A stretch of DNA of 64,000 nucleotides from Nilaparvata lugens (Eukaryota > Arthropoda > Insecta > Hemiptera > Delphacidae), in NCBI RefSeq assembly GCF_014356525.2, contig NC_052507.1:37746368-37810367 (forward strand). The letters run 5' to 3'. Under the pieces are notes generated by a model that ran no database searches, had not been told where the DNA came from, and was given only the letters and a program-made list of their open reading frames with translations. Below are positions 1 through 10,338 of this stretch, in pieces (the stretch's first letter is position 1; each line of letters begins with the position of its first letter). Made by a program: the position numbers and the translations under genes.

Positions 1-978
1 AATGTATAGTTTTCAAAGTTATATAATTTAGGCTATAAAGAAAAGGTAAACAGATTATTATCGAACAAGTCTTTATTTATCTTATATCAAAAAGGAGTTT
101 CTATTTATTTCAATTCGATTAATTTCTAATAATCATTCATTTAAAATTATGAGGATTTTTCTCTTAGTTGAAACACTCTACATTTTATTTATTTTTGAAT
201 TCCTATAAGAGAGAAAAACAACATGACATTATAATTTTAACTACTAAAATGATGAATAATTAATTGAGTACGATACCAATCCCCTTTTTGATGATCATCT
301 CGTCAGCTTTGGCTGGAAGGTGAGGTCTAGAGAAAGGTCCAGGTCCTGGCCAGTGAGAGTCTTTGGATGTTCGCGAGGAGCGGCACAAAAAGAGACTGAC
401 CGAAAAGTGGAAAAAGTGGGAAAATCTAATATGAAAATGCCGGCTGGTGGGGAGACTGGAAAGTTCCACCACTCTGAAGCTCTGCGACTTTTCATTCAGT
501 CAGCGTAAATTGGCTTTCTAGTGATCCTGATTTTATTATTGAAAATTAAAAAGGAAAATAAATTTAAATTTTGATGTGCTTGAGGAGCTGTCAAAACCCA
601 TGGTTTATGACACATTTTATTCTTGGTTTTATTCTTGTTATGTTTTAATTTGCAGGTAAGTTATCGTGATGAAGCGGCACAAGTGATGAGTTCCTGTCAA
701 TTCGTGAGTTTTAAGTTCCACATTTATTTCGAAGCATTATTATCTCAAAGTTCAGCAAGTTTCGCATATAACTTATGTGATGATCAAACTTGCGTATCAC
801 TTCCTACAAAGTGATCTTCCTACCTTGCCTGCGAACTAGATTTCGATAACATTCGATAACGACAATACAAGAGTGCTCATCGACGAATATCTATCATATC
901 AGTAATATAATGTAATATCGATATAGGATTGAACTTATATCATTAATATATTGCCAGATGATACATTTACAAACAGAA
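1..978. other. AT-rich DNA without recognised gene
   Basis: I see no supportable gene here. A pocket at about 300-510 is richer in G and C than its surroundings and is open in several frames on both strands (about 60-70 codons), but no frame shows a motif I recognise and no convincing splice sites bound it. The rest is ordinary AT-rich sequence. Confidence 0.6.
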
Positions 979-1186
979 CAAGAGTAAAGCCAGTTATAAA
1001 AACATTGATTTTTGGAAGTACGATTTATTGCCGTCTATATGAATAATTCTGATGGATTAAACAGATGATATCAAAAAATTATCTTTGTCAAGTTCCGTTT
1101 AATCTGATAGAATTCATAAGGACGGCTAAATATCGTACGAACAAAAATCGATGTGTGTGTGCGGGGCTTTACTGGCTTGAGTCTTG
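979..1186. mobile_element. Palindromic MITE-like element, family A copy 1
   Basis: The whole segment folds back on itself. The outer 16 bases at 979-994 (ending in AAAGCCAGT) pair with 1171-1186 (beginning ACTGGCTT), with three mismatches in the middle. Inside, the left arm has CCGTCTATATGAAT and GATTAAACAGATG, answered on the right by TTTAATCTGATAG and ATTCATAAGGACGG. There is no coding potential. The same core (ATTCTATTAGATTGAAC next to CCGTCCTTAT) recurs at 1501-1682 and 62720-62860, so this is a repeat family and not a chance hairpin. A non-autonomous DNA element is the natural reading; target-site duplications are not clear. Confidence 0.7.
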
Positions 1187-1500
1187 GTCTCTAGTTTCCG
1201 TTTCCATTGATACAAGTAATCAGATTTTGAACAAAAACATTTAAATTTCATCGTGCTGAACGGGAATCAAGACGTAACTGTACTTTTCATACGCATGCTC
1301 TACTACAATGTGTAGACTGATAATAGAGGTGGGAGAAAACATTGTTACATCTAAAACTATCAAACATCTCGCTCTCCATCTTTCTGAACTAATGAGTACG
1401 GTAGTACTGAGTGATGTGAGTCAAGCTTTAAATATTCCAATATTTTCATATTCATCACCTTTTCCAGATCTGAATGATTGTAAATGACTGAATAAGTCTA
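1187..1500. other. Unannotated spacer between two hairpin elements
   Basis: I see no gene or repeat. It separates two members of the same palindromic family by only about 315 bases. Confidence 0.5.
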
Positions 1501-1682
1501 GAGCTGTGTTTACATGAAAATTATCAACAAAATGTTTATTTTACCGCCCTTATAGTTTCAAACGCAGCTTGACAAACACATATTATGCACTTCATGTGTA
1601 TGATAAGTTATGTTCACTCTAATAGAATCTATAAGGACGGATAAATAAACAATTTGTTAATAACTTTGGTGTAAACGCAGCT
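1501..1682. mobile_element. Palindromic MITE-like element, family A copy 2
   Basis: The left end (GCTGTGTTTACAT at 1503-1515) is answered on the right by GTGTAAACGCAGC, ending at 1681. Further in, TTATCAACAAAATGTTTATT matches inverted AATAAACAATTTGTTAATAA, and CCGCCCTTATAG matches inverted CTATAAGGACGG. An extra AAACGCAGCTTGACAAACA lies at 1560-1577, as if the terminal motif were duplicated inward. The CTATAAGGACGG / ACTCTAATAGAATC core ties it to the elements at 979 and 62720. No open frame is present. Confidence 0.7.
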
Positions 1683-1897
1683 TGAATGATACAAACTGAA
1701 TTAAACGGACTGTACAAAGCAGTATAACAAATCAATTTCAAAACGATGTCATCCATTGATTGTCTCAAGTGTGTGTGGTTGTAATCATTGACGGGCCACC
1801 TTTAAATTGCATCCCTCTGGAAGGGTCTTGATCTTGATAAGCCACGATACATGACTTGGGGTGTCCAGCAAGACAAGAGCTCCTTCTCAACTTCACT

Positions 1898-2015
1898 TTC
1901 TTTTTCTTCTTCCTCTCTTCTTCTTCTTCTTTTCTTCTTCTTTCTTCTTCTTCTTCTTCTTCTTCTTTCTTCTTCTTCTTCTTCTTCTTCTTCTCTTCTT
2001 CTTCTTCTTCTTCTT
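1898..2015. repeat. TTC trinucleotide microsatellite
   Basis: About 118 bases of (TTC)n on the plus strand, broken by small TTTC and TCTC interruptions. It produces several overlapping low-complexity frames of Ser/Leu/Phe on the plus strand and Arg/Glu/Lys on the minus strand, all artefacts. It is also a polypurine-polypyrimidine tract of the kind that can form triplex DNA. Confidence 0.95.
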
Positions 2016-3423
2016 ATCCCGCTTTTCTCTTGAAGACAAGGGCAGCGGTACATTACAGTTCTTGTGTTGACTCGGCCACCACTGATATCAGACCTCTGGC
2101 ATCGGGAATTCATTGAACGGATAAGAAACATAAATATTGTGAATAAGGGCCCCGAGGAGAATAGCAGTCATAGAGGGTGCTGCAGCTGATAGCACCACAG
2201 AGTTTGCAGTCAATTTAATATTTCAATCACTACTAATTGAAAAGGATTCCGCGATAGAGATCCACTAACGGTTTTCCTTGTTTAGTGGACAATTACGTCC
2301 AATATTCCCAATTATTATTGTATTCGATAATCTATGGGATGAATTTTTGAGTGTCCAATTCTGGGTTGATTCATCATAGAGTGTTTTTCCTGATTCTCAT
2401 AAACTTGGGAGTTGAGTTTGAGATATTGAGCCGAACAGTCATGGTTTTCTTTGCTCTGTTATAGCGAAGCAATGAATGACGAAAAAACTACTGTATTTGG
2501 GAATTGTAGCACCATTGACCTTTTTGCAGCTTTGGCTTTTCCACTGGAAGTTATGCTCAACGCTCGTGGAGGGGGAATATTTTTCAGTGAAAAGGCCACA
2601 GTTGGTATTGAGACGCGAACGAAAAATCATGTAACGGTGTGCGAGCCTCGGTCCTCTGAATGGGTCTGTTGCCCATCCAGAGGGACAAATTGAAAAGTTT
2701 TTCATTATCAGTACTTTTGTTGTAGTTTGTATAGTAATCTAAAATTGATAGAATCAGTAGATGTAAAATTAAAAGGTTAGTTGTGTGCGTGAATTTAAGT
2801 AGAGTGTAGAGAGTTTAATTACGTCTGAGTTTATTGAGTTTTGGATTAAGTGTTCTCGAAAGTGAAATTTGAAATTGTTGAAATGGTGAGTGCCAAACTG
2901 TTGTTTCTATTTAACTCGAAATTTAGTACATAGAATGACCGAGGCCCGAATTTAGTTGCAGCAAGTTAGCAGGTTCCCAAAATGTATAGATTGAAATTGA
3001 ATATTCCTTCTTTTTCTGAGTAACTCTGTTTGAAAATTTGACATGATTTCTATTGATTCGTTAATGAGTTCAATAAACCTGACGTTGAATTTTAAAAAGT
3101 AATTTTCATTAAAGTTCCTGGCTCGTAGTTACTATGTTTGCTAGAATATGTGAAAATGATGATAATCTGTGCTTTTGAATGAACGAATCCACTAAAAGCT
3201 CCCAACAAATCAAGGATTCAAATAGAGATTTGATAGCATAATTTTGGTAAATATTATAGAAGAAAAAAAACAACCCCCCTCCGTTTACATTGGTGCGCAG
3301 CGGTGGTATAGACTGCAAGAATGTCTATCAAACCACATGTATTTTTATATAGATACAAAGATATCTCCGCTAACAGAAATGATGTCAGGTGTCGTGTATG
3401 GTTAGAAATACCTCCACCGGTTA
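2016..3423. other. Gene-free stretch with one ambiguous open frame
   Basis: An 80-codon plus frame (2451-2693) and an 88-codon minus frame (2439-2705) overlap almost completely. Neither has a motif I recognise, and openness on both strands argues against coding. A short hairpin (CTCTGAATGGG / CCCATCCAGAG) lies near 2656-2684. Nothing else stands out. Confidence 0.5.
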
Positions 3424-4368
3424 CATTTAAAACATTTAAACATTTAAACATTTAAACATTTAAACATTTAAACATTTAAACATTAACATTTAAACATTTA
3501 ACCATTTAAAACATTTAAACATTAAACATTAAACATTTAAACATTTAAACATTTAAACATTTAAACATTTAAACATTTAAACATTTAAACATTTAAACAT
3601 TTAAACATTCAAACATTAAACATTTAAACATTTAACATTTAACATTTAAACATTTAAACATTTAAACATTTAAACATTAAACATTTAAACATTAAACATT
3701 TAACATTTAAACATTAAACATTTAAACATTTAAACATTTAAACATTTAAACATTTAAAATTTAAACATTTAAACATTTAAACATTTAAACATTTAAACAT
3801 TTAAACATTTAAACATTTAAACATTAAACATTTAAACATTAAACATTTAACATTTAAACATTAAACATTTAAACATTTAAACATTTAAACATTCAAACAT
3901 TTAAACATTTAAACATTTAAACATTTAAACATTTAAACATTTAACATTTAAACATTTAAACATTTAAACATTTAAACATTTAAACATTTAAACATTTAAC
4001 ATTTAAACATTTAAACATTTAAACATTTAACATTTAAACATTTAAACATTTAAACATTAACATTTAAACATTTAAACATTTAAACATTTAAACATTTAAA
4101 CATTTAAACATTTAAACATTTAAACATTCAAACATTTAAACATTTAACATTTAAACATTTAAACATTTAAACATTTAAAATTTAAACATTTAAACATTTA
4201 AACATTAAACATTTAAACATTTAAACATTTAAACTTTAAACATTTAAACATTTAAACATTTAAACATTTAAACATTAACATTTAAACATTAAACATTTAA
4301 ACATTAAACATTTAACATTTAACATTTAAACATTTAAACATTAAACATTAAACATTTAAACATTAAAA
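3424..4368. repeat. Array of 8-bp unit ACATTTAA (~945 bp)
   Basis: Roughly 120 tandem units of ACATTTAA run almost without interruption. Variant units are 7-mers lacking one T or one A (ACATTAA, ACATTTA) and a few substitutions (TCAAACA, AAAATTT, AACTTTAAA). The variants are scattered, not clustered. Each unit junction contains the self-complementary TTTAAA. The 5' flank is CACCGGTTACATTTAAAAC and the 3' flank is CATTAAAAGAAATGCC. There is no coding content. Confidence 0.95.
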
Positions 4369-4527
4369 GAAATGCCAAACCGTCGACTTGAATCTTAGAC
4401 CTCACTTCGCTCGGTCAATATAAATAAGTTGATTCAATTTAATCATTCTATATAATAATGATAATAATTTTATAATGAAATATTATTAGAATAAGATAAA
4501 ACAATTAGTATCGTCTGCAAAAAAAAT
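4369..4527. other. Array flank with small TTCG-loop hairpin
   Basis: Immediately 3' of the array, GACCTCACTTCGCTCGGTC (near 4400-4418) can form a small stem with a TTCG-containing loop. It resembles the head hairpins of repeats at 34308 and 56494. The rest is AT-rich and featureless. Confidence 0.35.
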
Positions 4528-4603
4528 CTTGTTGGAACGAGATTTGAACCTGGGTCCTACACTCTAACCGTCTTGGAAACCATGTCCCATGCCGAAAAAT
4601 TGA
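4528..4603 (-). repeat. Degenerate tRNA-like SINE head
   Basis: Read on the minus strand, this segment has a B-box-like GGTTCAAATC (plus-strand GATTTGAACC at 4551-4560). About 30-40 bases upstream is an A-box-like stretch (TGGTTTCCAAGACGG). The T-stem does not pair properly, so this is not a functional tRNA. A decayed tRNA-derived SINE promoter is my best reading. The T-rich run at 4521-4530 on the minus-strand downstream side could be part of its tail. Confidence 0.4.
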
Positions 4604-4824
4604 CCTAATTTATCGATTTATTCTAATGTCTTGTATGCTTCTATCTCTCATATGAATAAAATATTAGACAAATATATATACTACTCAAATCACTCCTCCC
4701 TCCACGGTTAGGATGGGTGTGTAATAGGTGTGATTGTTACTCCTACAATTATTGCAAATCCCTTATCAGCCAGCAGTATAACCGCTCAACCGAAGATGGT
4801 TGTAAGCATTGACATTTATATTTA

Positions 4825-5830
4825 TTTCCGTTGGAAACGGAAATAGAAGAAGTGGAGAGGGATAGTGGGAAGATAATGAAGAGATAAGAGGGACTTGGAA
4901 GTCAAAGTAGTGACAGAAATTTTATGATCGGTGCAACTGAAGCTCTTCTGTGAAAACTCACAGAAAATTGAAATTTCTTCTAATAAGCAGGAGGATTAGA
5001 TGGAAAAAAAAGAATGAATGAAGATGGGATATTGGAAGAGAAGGAAGGGAGAAGTAAATGGTCGGGTAAAATTAGAGATGAGAAGAGGAGGAATGAAAGG
5101 AAGACTGGGTGAAATTTCTCTCGTGTAGAAAAAGAAGAATGTGAAGAGGAATGATTGAGAGGAGAGTAAAGAAACACAAGACCAGGGAAGGAATATTGTC
5201 AAATATTGTGATAAAGAGAGAGGAAGTAACTGGATACATAAGTATAAGGACTAGGAACGGAAAAAGAGGAACAGAGAATCTCTCCTTGGTAGAATAATAG
5301 GAGGGGTGTAAAGAGGAATATTATGAGAAGGAGAGAGAAGAGAATGAGAACATGATGTTGGAAATAAGACAGGATGGGACTGAGATACTTGTACTGAGAA
5401 ACATATAGACTCAGGCAATTACAAATATGACGGAGTTAGGTTGGGTTAGGTTAGGTTCAAGGTGTAGATTTGCAAAACGAAGAACAAACTTGGAGGAATG
5501 GAACAAGAAAAAAATCTTGGAAGAAAAAAGAATGAATATGAGAAAAAATACCAAGCGAACAACAAATGAGAATGGAAGGAAAAAAAAGAACAAATAGATA
5601 CAATAAAGTCGTTCCATTGTATGAAAAAGGAGAATTAATCAGAAAAGAAAAGCAAGATGTGAAAAGTAAGAACAGAAAGCGTAAGTATCGTTGACGATGA
5701 AGGAATTTTCAAAATGAATGAAGAAAGAATAAGAAAGGAAAGAGGAAACTTTGGAGGAAAGAGTTGATGAGAAAGTTTAGATACAGGTAACTATGAAGGA
5801 AGGTAAAGTGAAAGAGTGTACGAAAATGTA
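4825..5830. repeat. ~1 kb purine-rich (GGA/GAA) tract
   Basis: For about 1 kb the plus strand is dominated by A and G (GGAAGAG, GAGAAGGAG and similar). It is not a strict tandem repeat. The minus-strand frames through it (Phe/Ser/Leu-rich, 65-69 codons) are composition artefacts. A short telomere-like run lies inside it at 5436-5457. Confidence 0.7.
5436..5457 (+). repeat. Interstitial TTAGG telomere-like run
   Basis: TTAGG TTGGG TTAGG TTAGG TT: four 5-bp units in perfect register, one carrying A to G. TTAGG is the canonical insect telomere repeat. The run is short enough that chance or a general insect GGTTAGGTT repeat remains possible. Confidence 0.5.
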
Positions 5831-6580
5831 GAAATTGTTGTGGGGGTGTGAGTTGTGTTATGGCCGGTGGTGGGGGGGAGCTTTGGAGGTTAATAATACT
5901 CGCGCAATTCGGTGCCAACTGGGTCTAACCGACTTCTCCTCCCCCAAACATTCACTCTCACACACACTCACATTCTGCAATCTGTTTCCCCGATGTGTAT
6001 ATCTTGGAACATTCCGCAAAACAGATTGCACGTTAAAGTTTAAGAGCTGTTTTATAACTACAAAAATTCAGTTGTAGGCTACATACAGGGTTGGGACATG
6101 GAATAAGATTGGAGACATTTGAAAAAACTTAATATTTTGTTATTAATCCTGTATCAAAAACAGATGATTGAAAACAAAATCCGATATTTATTCTTAAATA
6201 GCATGAACTATCATTCCGAGTTGATACAAAATGTATTCCTAATCAGACTACTGTTGGAAATTCCAACTATCTTGTATCAATAAGCAAATTTCTTCGCAAT
6301 AAGCGAATTATGCTTATCTTCAATGTCATTTATCTGTTTCATACCAAATTGCTTCCACATTCACCTGTATCACACCAATAAACCCACTCCTAGCTATAAA
6401 AATTCAGCAAAAAAGGTTTTAAGTAACGAAGCAACAAATTGACCACTCTTGCCAAATTGGAGTTTGGCCAAATTGCGTTGTACTCAAGCGAATACATTAT
6501 AGAGGCTGGTCGGTACACTACTCTATAAATATATACACTGTGTTGCCGTATACAAGGTCCAGTATAGAGCATCAACAGTT
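5831..6580. other. Gene-free stretch
   Basis: There is a CT/CA-rich patch at 5935-5975 and otherwise AT-rich sequence. No convincing frame or repeat is seen. Confidence 0.5.
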
Positions 6581-6696
6581 ACCTCCCAGTTATGTAACTA
6601 ATACCTCCCAGTTATGTAACTAATACCAGAGAAAACTCCTATAATAATACTCCTATAGTAACTCCTATAGTAATTCTGTGCTAATACCTCCCAGTT
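6581..6696 (+). repeat. 22-bp tandem duplication plus partial third copy
   Basis: A 22-base unit beginning ACCTCCCAGTTATG is perfectly duplicated at 6581-6602 and 6603-6624. A 12-base partial copy (ACCTCCCAGTTA) returns at 6685-6696. Between them ACTCCTATAGTA is repeated (about 6649-6672). This is a small local minisatellite. Confidence 0.85.
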
Positions 6697-6877
6697 ATTG
6701 GAACTAGACCTTTTCGATCATCACTGCCTCCCTTCATCACACTTCAATATCACGCTCTAATTTATTACTATGATTCACTGTCACGATATACACGTTTAAA
6801 ATAGCGACGGGTTTAAAGTGTAGAAACTATAGACTGTGCAAAGCTCAGATTGCAGCAATGCTCGTAGCTCTTATGGA

Positions 6878-6962
6878 GTACAGTGCTGCTATGTGTACAG
6901 TGCTACTATAAAGTACAGTGCTGCTATGTGTACAGTGCTACTATGGAGTACAGTGCTGCTAG
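6878..6962 (+). repeat. 35-bp tandem repeat, 2.4 copies
   Basis: Unit 1 (6878-6912) and unit 2 (6913-6947) begin GTACAGTGCTGCTATGTG and differ by about two bases; a 15-base third copy follows. Each unit is itself made of two related halves (GTACAGTGCTGCTAT and GTACAGTGCTACTAT), so an older ~17-bp duplication underlies it. Confidence 0.85.
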
Positions 6963-8948
6963 ATTTCACAGAGGCCAGAAAGCCTGTGAGCAAAGAGTAT
7001 GTGATGCTACAATGGAGTATGAATAAAATATAAATAGGTAGGAATTGAAGATAAAAGATTTCTTATTATTAATAATATTTAAAGAGAGTATCTAATGTTG
7101 GGAGTAATTAAATTGAAGTATGAAGAAAATTGAGTATAGAATATTACATTCCATACTCTCTGCCTGTGATCTGATTGTGTGAGAGAGAAAGAGCGGGAAA
7201 AGAAAGTATGCCATTCTGATGACATGAAAACGGTGTGCTCCTATTCTCGTGAGAAATAAAATTGTCTATAATGTGACGATCCATGTGCAGCAAACTAAGT
7301 TCTGAGTATATATATGGATTTTCAGGTGTCAAAATCCTATTCAGAATACTTTTATCACATCCTTCTAGTAATTAAAAAAAACTTGCAGAGATTGTGATAA
7401 GATCACAGTTATTCTATGTAACATTCAAAGGAATTGAATTACTTTGTGATTATCAAGGAATTTGATCCAAACACGGCTTCGTTCTAGGTTAAGCTTCGAT
7501 TTTTGTTTTATTGTGTTCTAAAGTTCATAAAAATTGATTTGGGAGAACGTTTGAGTTCTCCAATGGAATCTGGAATGTGATACTGTATGATCAACTAAGA
7601 CCTCGGCAACAGTTCCCTTGAGATGATAAGCTTAAGGTGAGGTATTCAGGTTGAATCCATCACTGACGAGATCATTCACACTATCATCAATTTAGTGGTG
7701 TAATCTTTACATCTCTGGATATGTACAAAACTAAGTACATGAGATTCGAATACAATGATAAAGAAATTCATTGAATATGCAACACATTGAATATGTAATA
7801 TCACATCAAACTCCATATTGTATTGAGGTGAACTTCGGTTGATTTTTTCTAGAAATTAATATAAATTCTCAACAAGATTGATTCATGGAGGAAGATGATG
7901 ATTGCCGAAATAGATCATAGTTCAGTGGATTTCCCCATATTCACAAATGTTGCAAATGTTATCTTACTGGGGAAGGAAGGAAAACCCCAGTATCAAAAGA
8001 AGCAAAGTGACGTAAGACGTTCACTCATGTGTCACGGAATGTAAAGCCCCCATTCTCATCTCTCATTCTCACTTCTCATCTGCATCACTCATTTTCTTCT
8101 CTTTCTTCCTCTTTTCATTCTCCTCGTTTTTCTCTTTAGTCTCAACCTTCATTGTGTTTATCACAGTCATCTCACATGAAATGCTGATAGATATTCGAAT
8201 CGTAGAGCAAGCGAGTATGAATTCAAACACTAGCGAGCGGCTTCTTCTCGATAAATCACTGACGAAAATACCTGGAAATGAAAGGTACTCTACAGCTTCA
8301 CCAGTTATAGATGCGTATTCATCGATTGCTCTTGTTTTCTCCAACCAGATCGTTTTGTCATTATATTCTTACACTATCAACGTATTCAATTTATCATTAG
8401 AAACACACAAAACAAGACGAAACAAAATAACAAAGAATTGCAAAACAAATAAAATGTTACAAATATAGAAAACCATGAGCTTTGTGGTTGGTGTGTGAAG
8501 AGAAAAAAGAGAGGAAGATACCTAGCCAACTATGATTTCCCATGTAATAGGCAGGCAAAGAAGAGAAGAGAGAAGTGATGAGGAAAAAAGGGAAGGGAGA
8601 AATGGGGAGAAGGAAGAAAACAGAGGAATAGGTACGCAAAATGAAAGTAAGTGAGTACACTGAGAAATAAAAAAATAAAACTAATGAAAAAACAATGCTG
8701 GAGCAGAAATCTCGAGTCATATATCTAAATGGAAGAAGAAATTACTGTATGTCCAGTTTTTATATCCAGTTTAATTTTTCCGATGATTTTATCGTCCATG
8801 AGAAAGTGATTTGGAATGAGGTTTATTATTTTAGTACCTATGTGGATCAACTGCCTCCTTATACATTGAATATCAGTGTTATAGTTTACATATTTGTTAG
8901 CAGTGATAATTTGTGGCTCTTATATAGTTTTAATTATCAGTTTTTGGG
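6963..8948. other. Gene-free AT-rich stretch with purine-rich end
   Basis: No gene is supported. A 104-codon plus frame (8154-8468) and a 91-codon minus frame (8069-8344) overlap and have no recognisable motif. The plus strand is purine-rich from about 8490 to 8690. Confidence 0.5.
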
Positions 8949-10338
8949 CTACAAATAATTCAGCAATATGACAGTTGAGTTTAGAAGTTTTAAATTTAAA
9001 AAGTCATTCACATAGAGTATGAAAAGGATGGGAGAAAGTACAGTACCTTGAAGAAGACCATAAGAAGTTAAGTTAGTTACACTGGATTGATCATTTATGG
9101 TTAGGGACTGGGTTCTATTACTCAGATAGCATTTGAACAATTCAAGCGAGACTCCTCTGAAACCATAGGACTCTAGTTAATTGAACAAAGTACGTATTAT
9201 GAGGTATTTTGTCAAAAGCTTTGCGTATATCCAGGAAGACCGCAATAGTTTTCTTATTGGAGTTTATTTTATCAGATAAAGTATTGATGAATTTTATTTG
9301 AGCATCAGATGTACTTCTACCATTTTGGAAACCGATTTGGTTCTTGTTGAGATTCAAGAAAGAAACAACTCTTTACTTTATTTGTTTTTCCATTATTTTA
9401 GCAAGGTTGCTGGTAAGACTAATCGGTCTATAATTACAGGGATTAGTCGGGTGGGTCACTTTGTTTTATTTTGGCTGATTTGAGGTGCTCGGGAAAATAT
9501 CCCTCCACGAAGCATCTATTAAAAATGAAAGCGAGAGGTTGAGATGATAAAATTGGCTATTTTTTCAGCGCAATATTACCTAGAATATCAATACCAGGAC
9601 TGCAGTTGTTCTTTAGATTTTTAATAGTTGCCTCAACTTCAACTGGGCACGTTGGTCTCATGAAAAACGTGTTATTGATCTGTATTACAGGAAATCGATC
9701 ACCAGTATCATCAGAGATATTGATAGTTTGAGCTTGTAATTTACCCACATTTGTGAAATTGTTCAGGGAGTGAGCATCAAGTTCAGTACTCTTGTCCTTG
9801 ATACTGTCCTCACCTATAACTTCGTTCATGCACTCCCACAACTTCATGCTTTTGTTATTACAATTTTCAATTTTTCCTTTTTAGTAGACTTCCTTTGCAT
9901 GATTTATGATCTTATTCAAACCATTACGATGAGCCTTATATTAATTCTCTAAGATATTATTATTAGGATCTTTTTTAAGTCTAGAATGCATTTTGTCCCG
10001 CGTGATTATTGATCTTATGATGCCTTCAGATATCCAGGGCTCCAGGGGACGAAGTCTGTTAGGTATTAGGCTTTTACCTTCTTGCATTGATTGATGAGAC
10101 TGGTCAAACGATCGACAAATTTATCCATATTAGTGTCAATGCTTCCATTCACGGTATATATGTCTTTCCAATCTTCATTCCTCATGCGTTCCAATAGTGC
10201 ATGAAAGTTGGTTCTAGTTATTGTGTTTATCAATACGTTTCTATTATCCTTATTGATACGAACCTCCACCAAGTTCACTACAACCGCGTAGTGGTTGTCA
10301 GTTATGGTTGTCCTAAGTATAGCTCTTTTCATGGACAT
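8949..10338 (-). pseudogene. LINE ORF2 remnant: EN tail, linker and RT palm
   Basis: Fragments in several frames reconstruct ORF2 order. The EN end and linker lie at 10066-10338. A segment with the RT-proximal pattern (VEVEATIKNLKNNCSPGID) lies at 9557-9847. A NYRPISLTSNLAKIMEK-type stretch lies at about 9380-9460. RT fingers and motif A lie at 9142-9357 (QIGFQNGRSTSDA, then AVFLDIRKAFDKIPHN near 9210-9240). Motif B lies at 8949-9140 (QGTVLSPILFILYVNDF at about 9010-9053). The YADD motif C, thumb, C-terminal domain and 3' UTR are not found to the left of 8949. Loss of the 3' end while the 5' end is kept is the reverse of normal LINE 5' truncation, so a later deletion or rearrangement is likely. 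Confidence 0.8.

Noticed and set aside
1802..2131. 109-codon Arg/Glu-rich minus frame and plus-strand Ser/Leu/Phe frames
   Set aside because: All are produced by the TTC microsatellite; nothing conserved flanks it.
4528..4603. A tRNA gene on the minus strand
   Set aside because: The B box is good but the T-stem and acceptor stem do not pair; called a SINE-like remnant instead.
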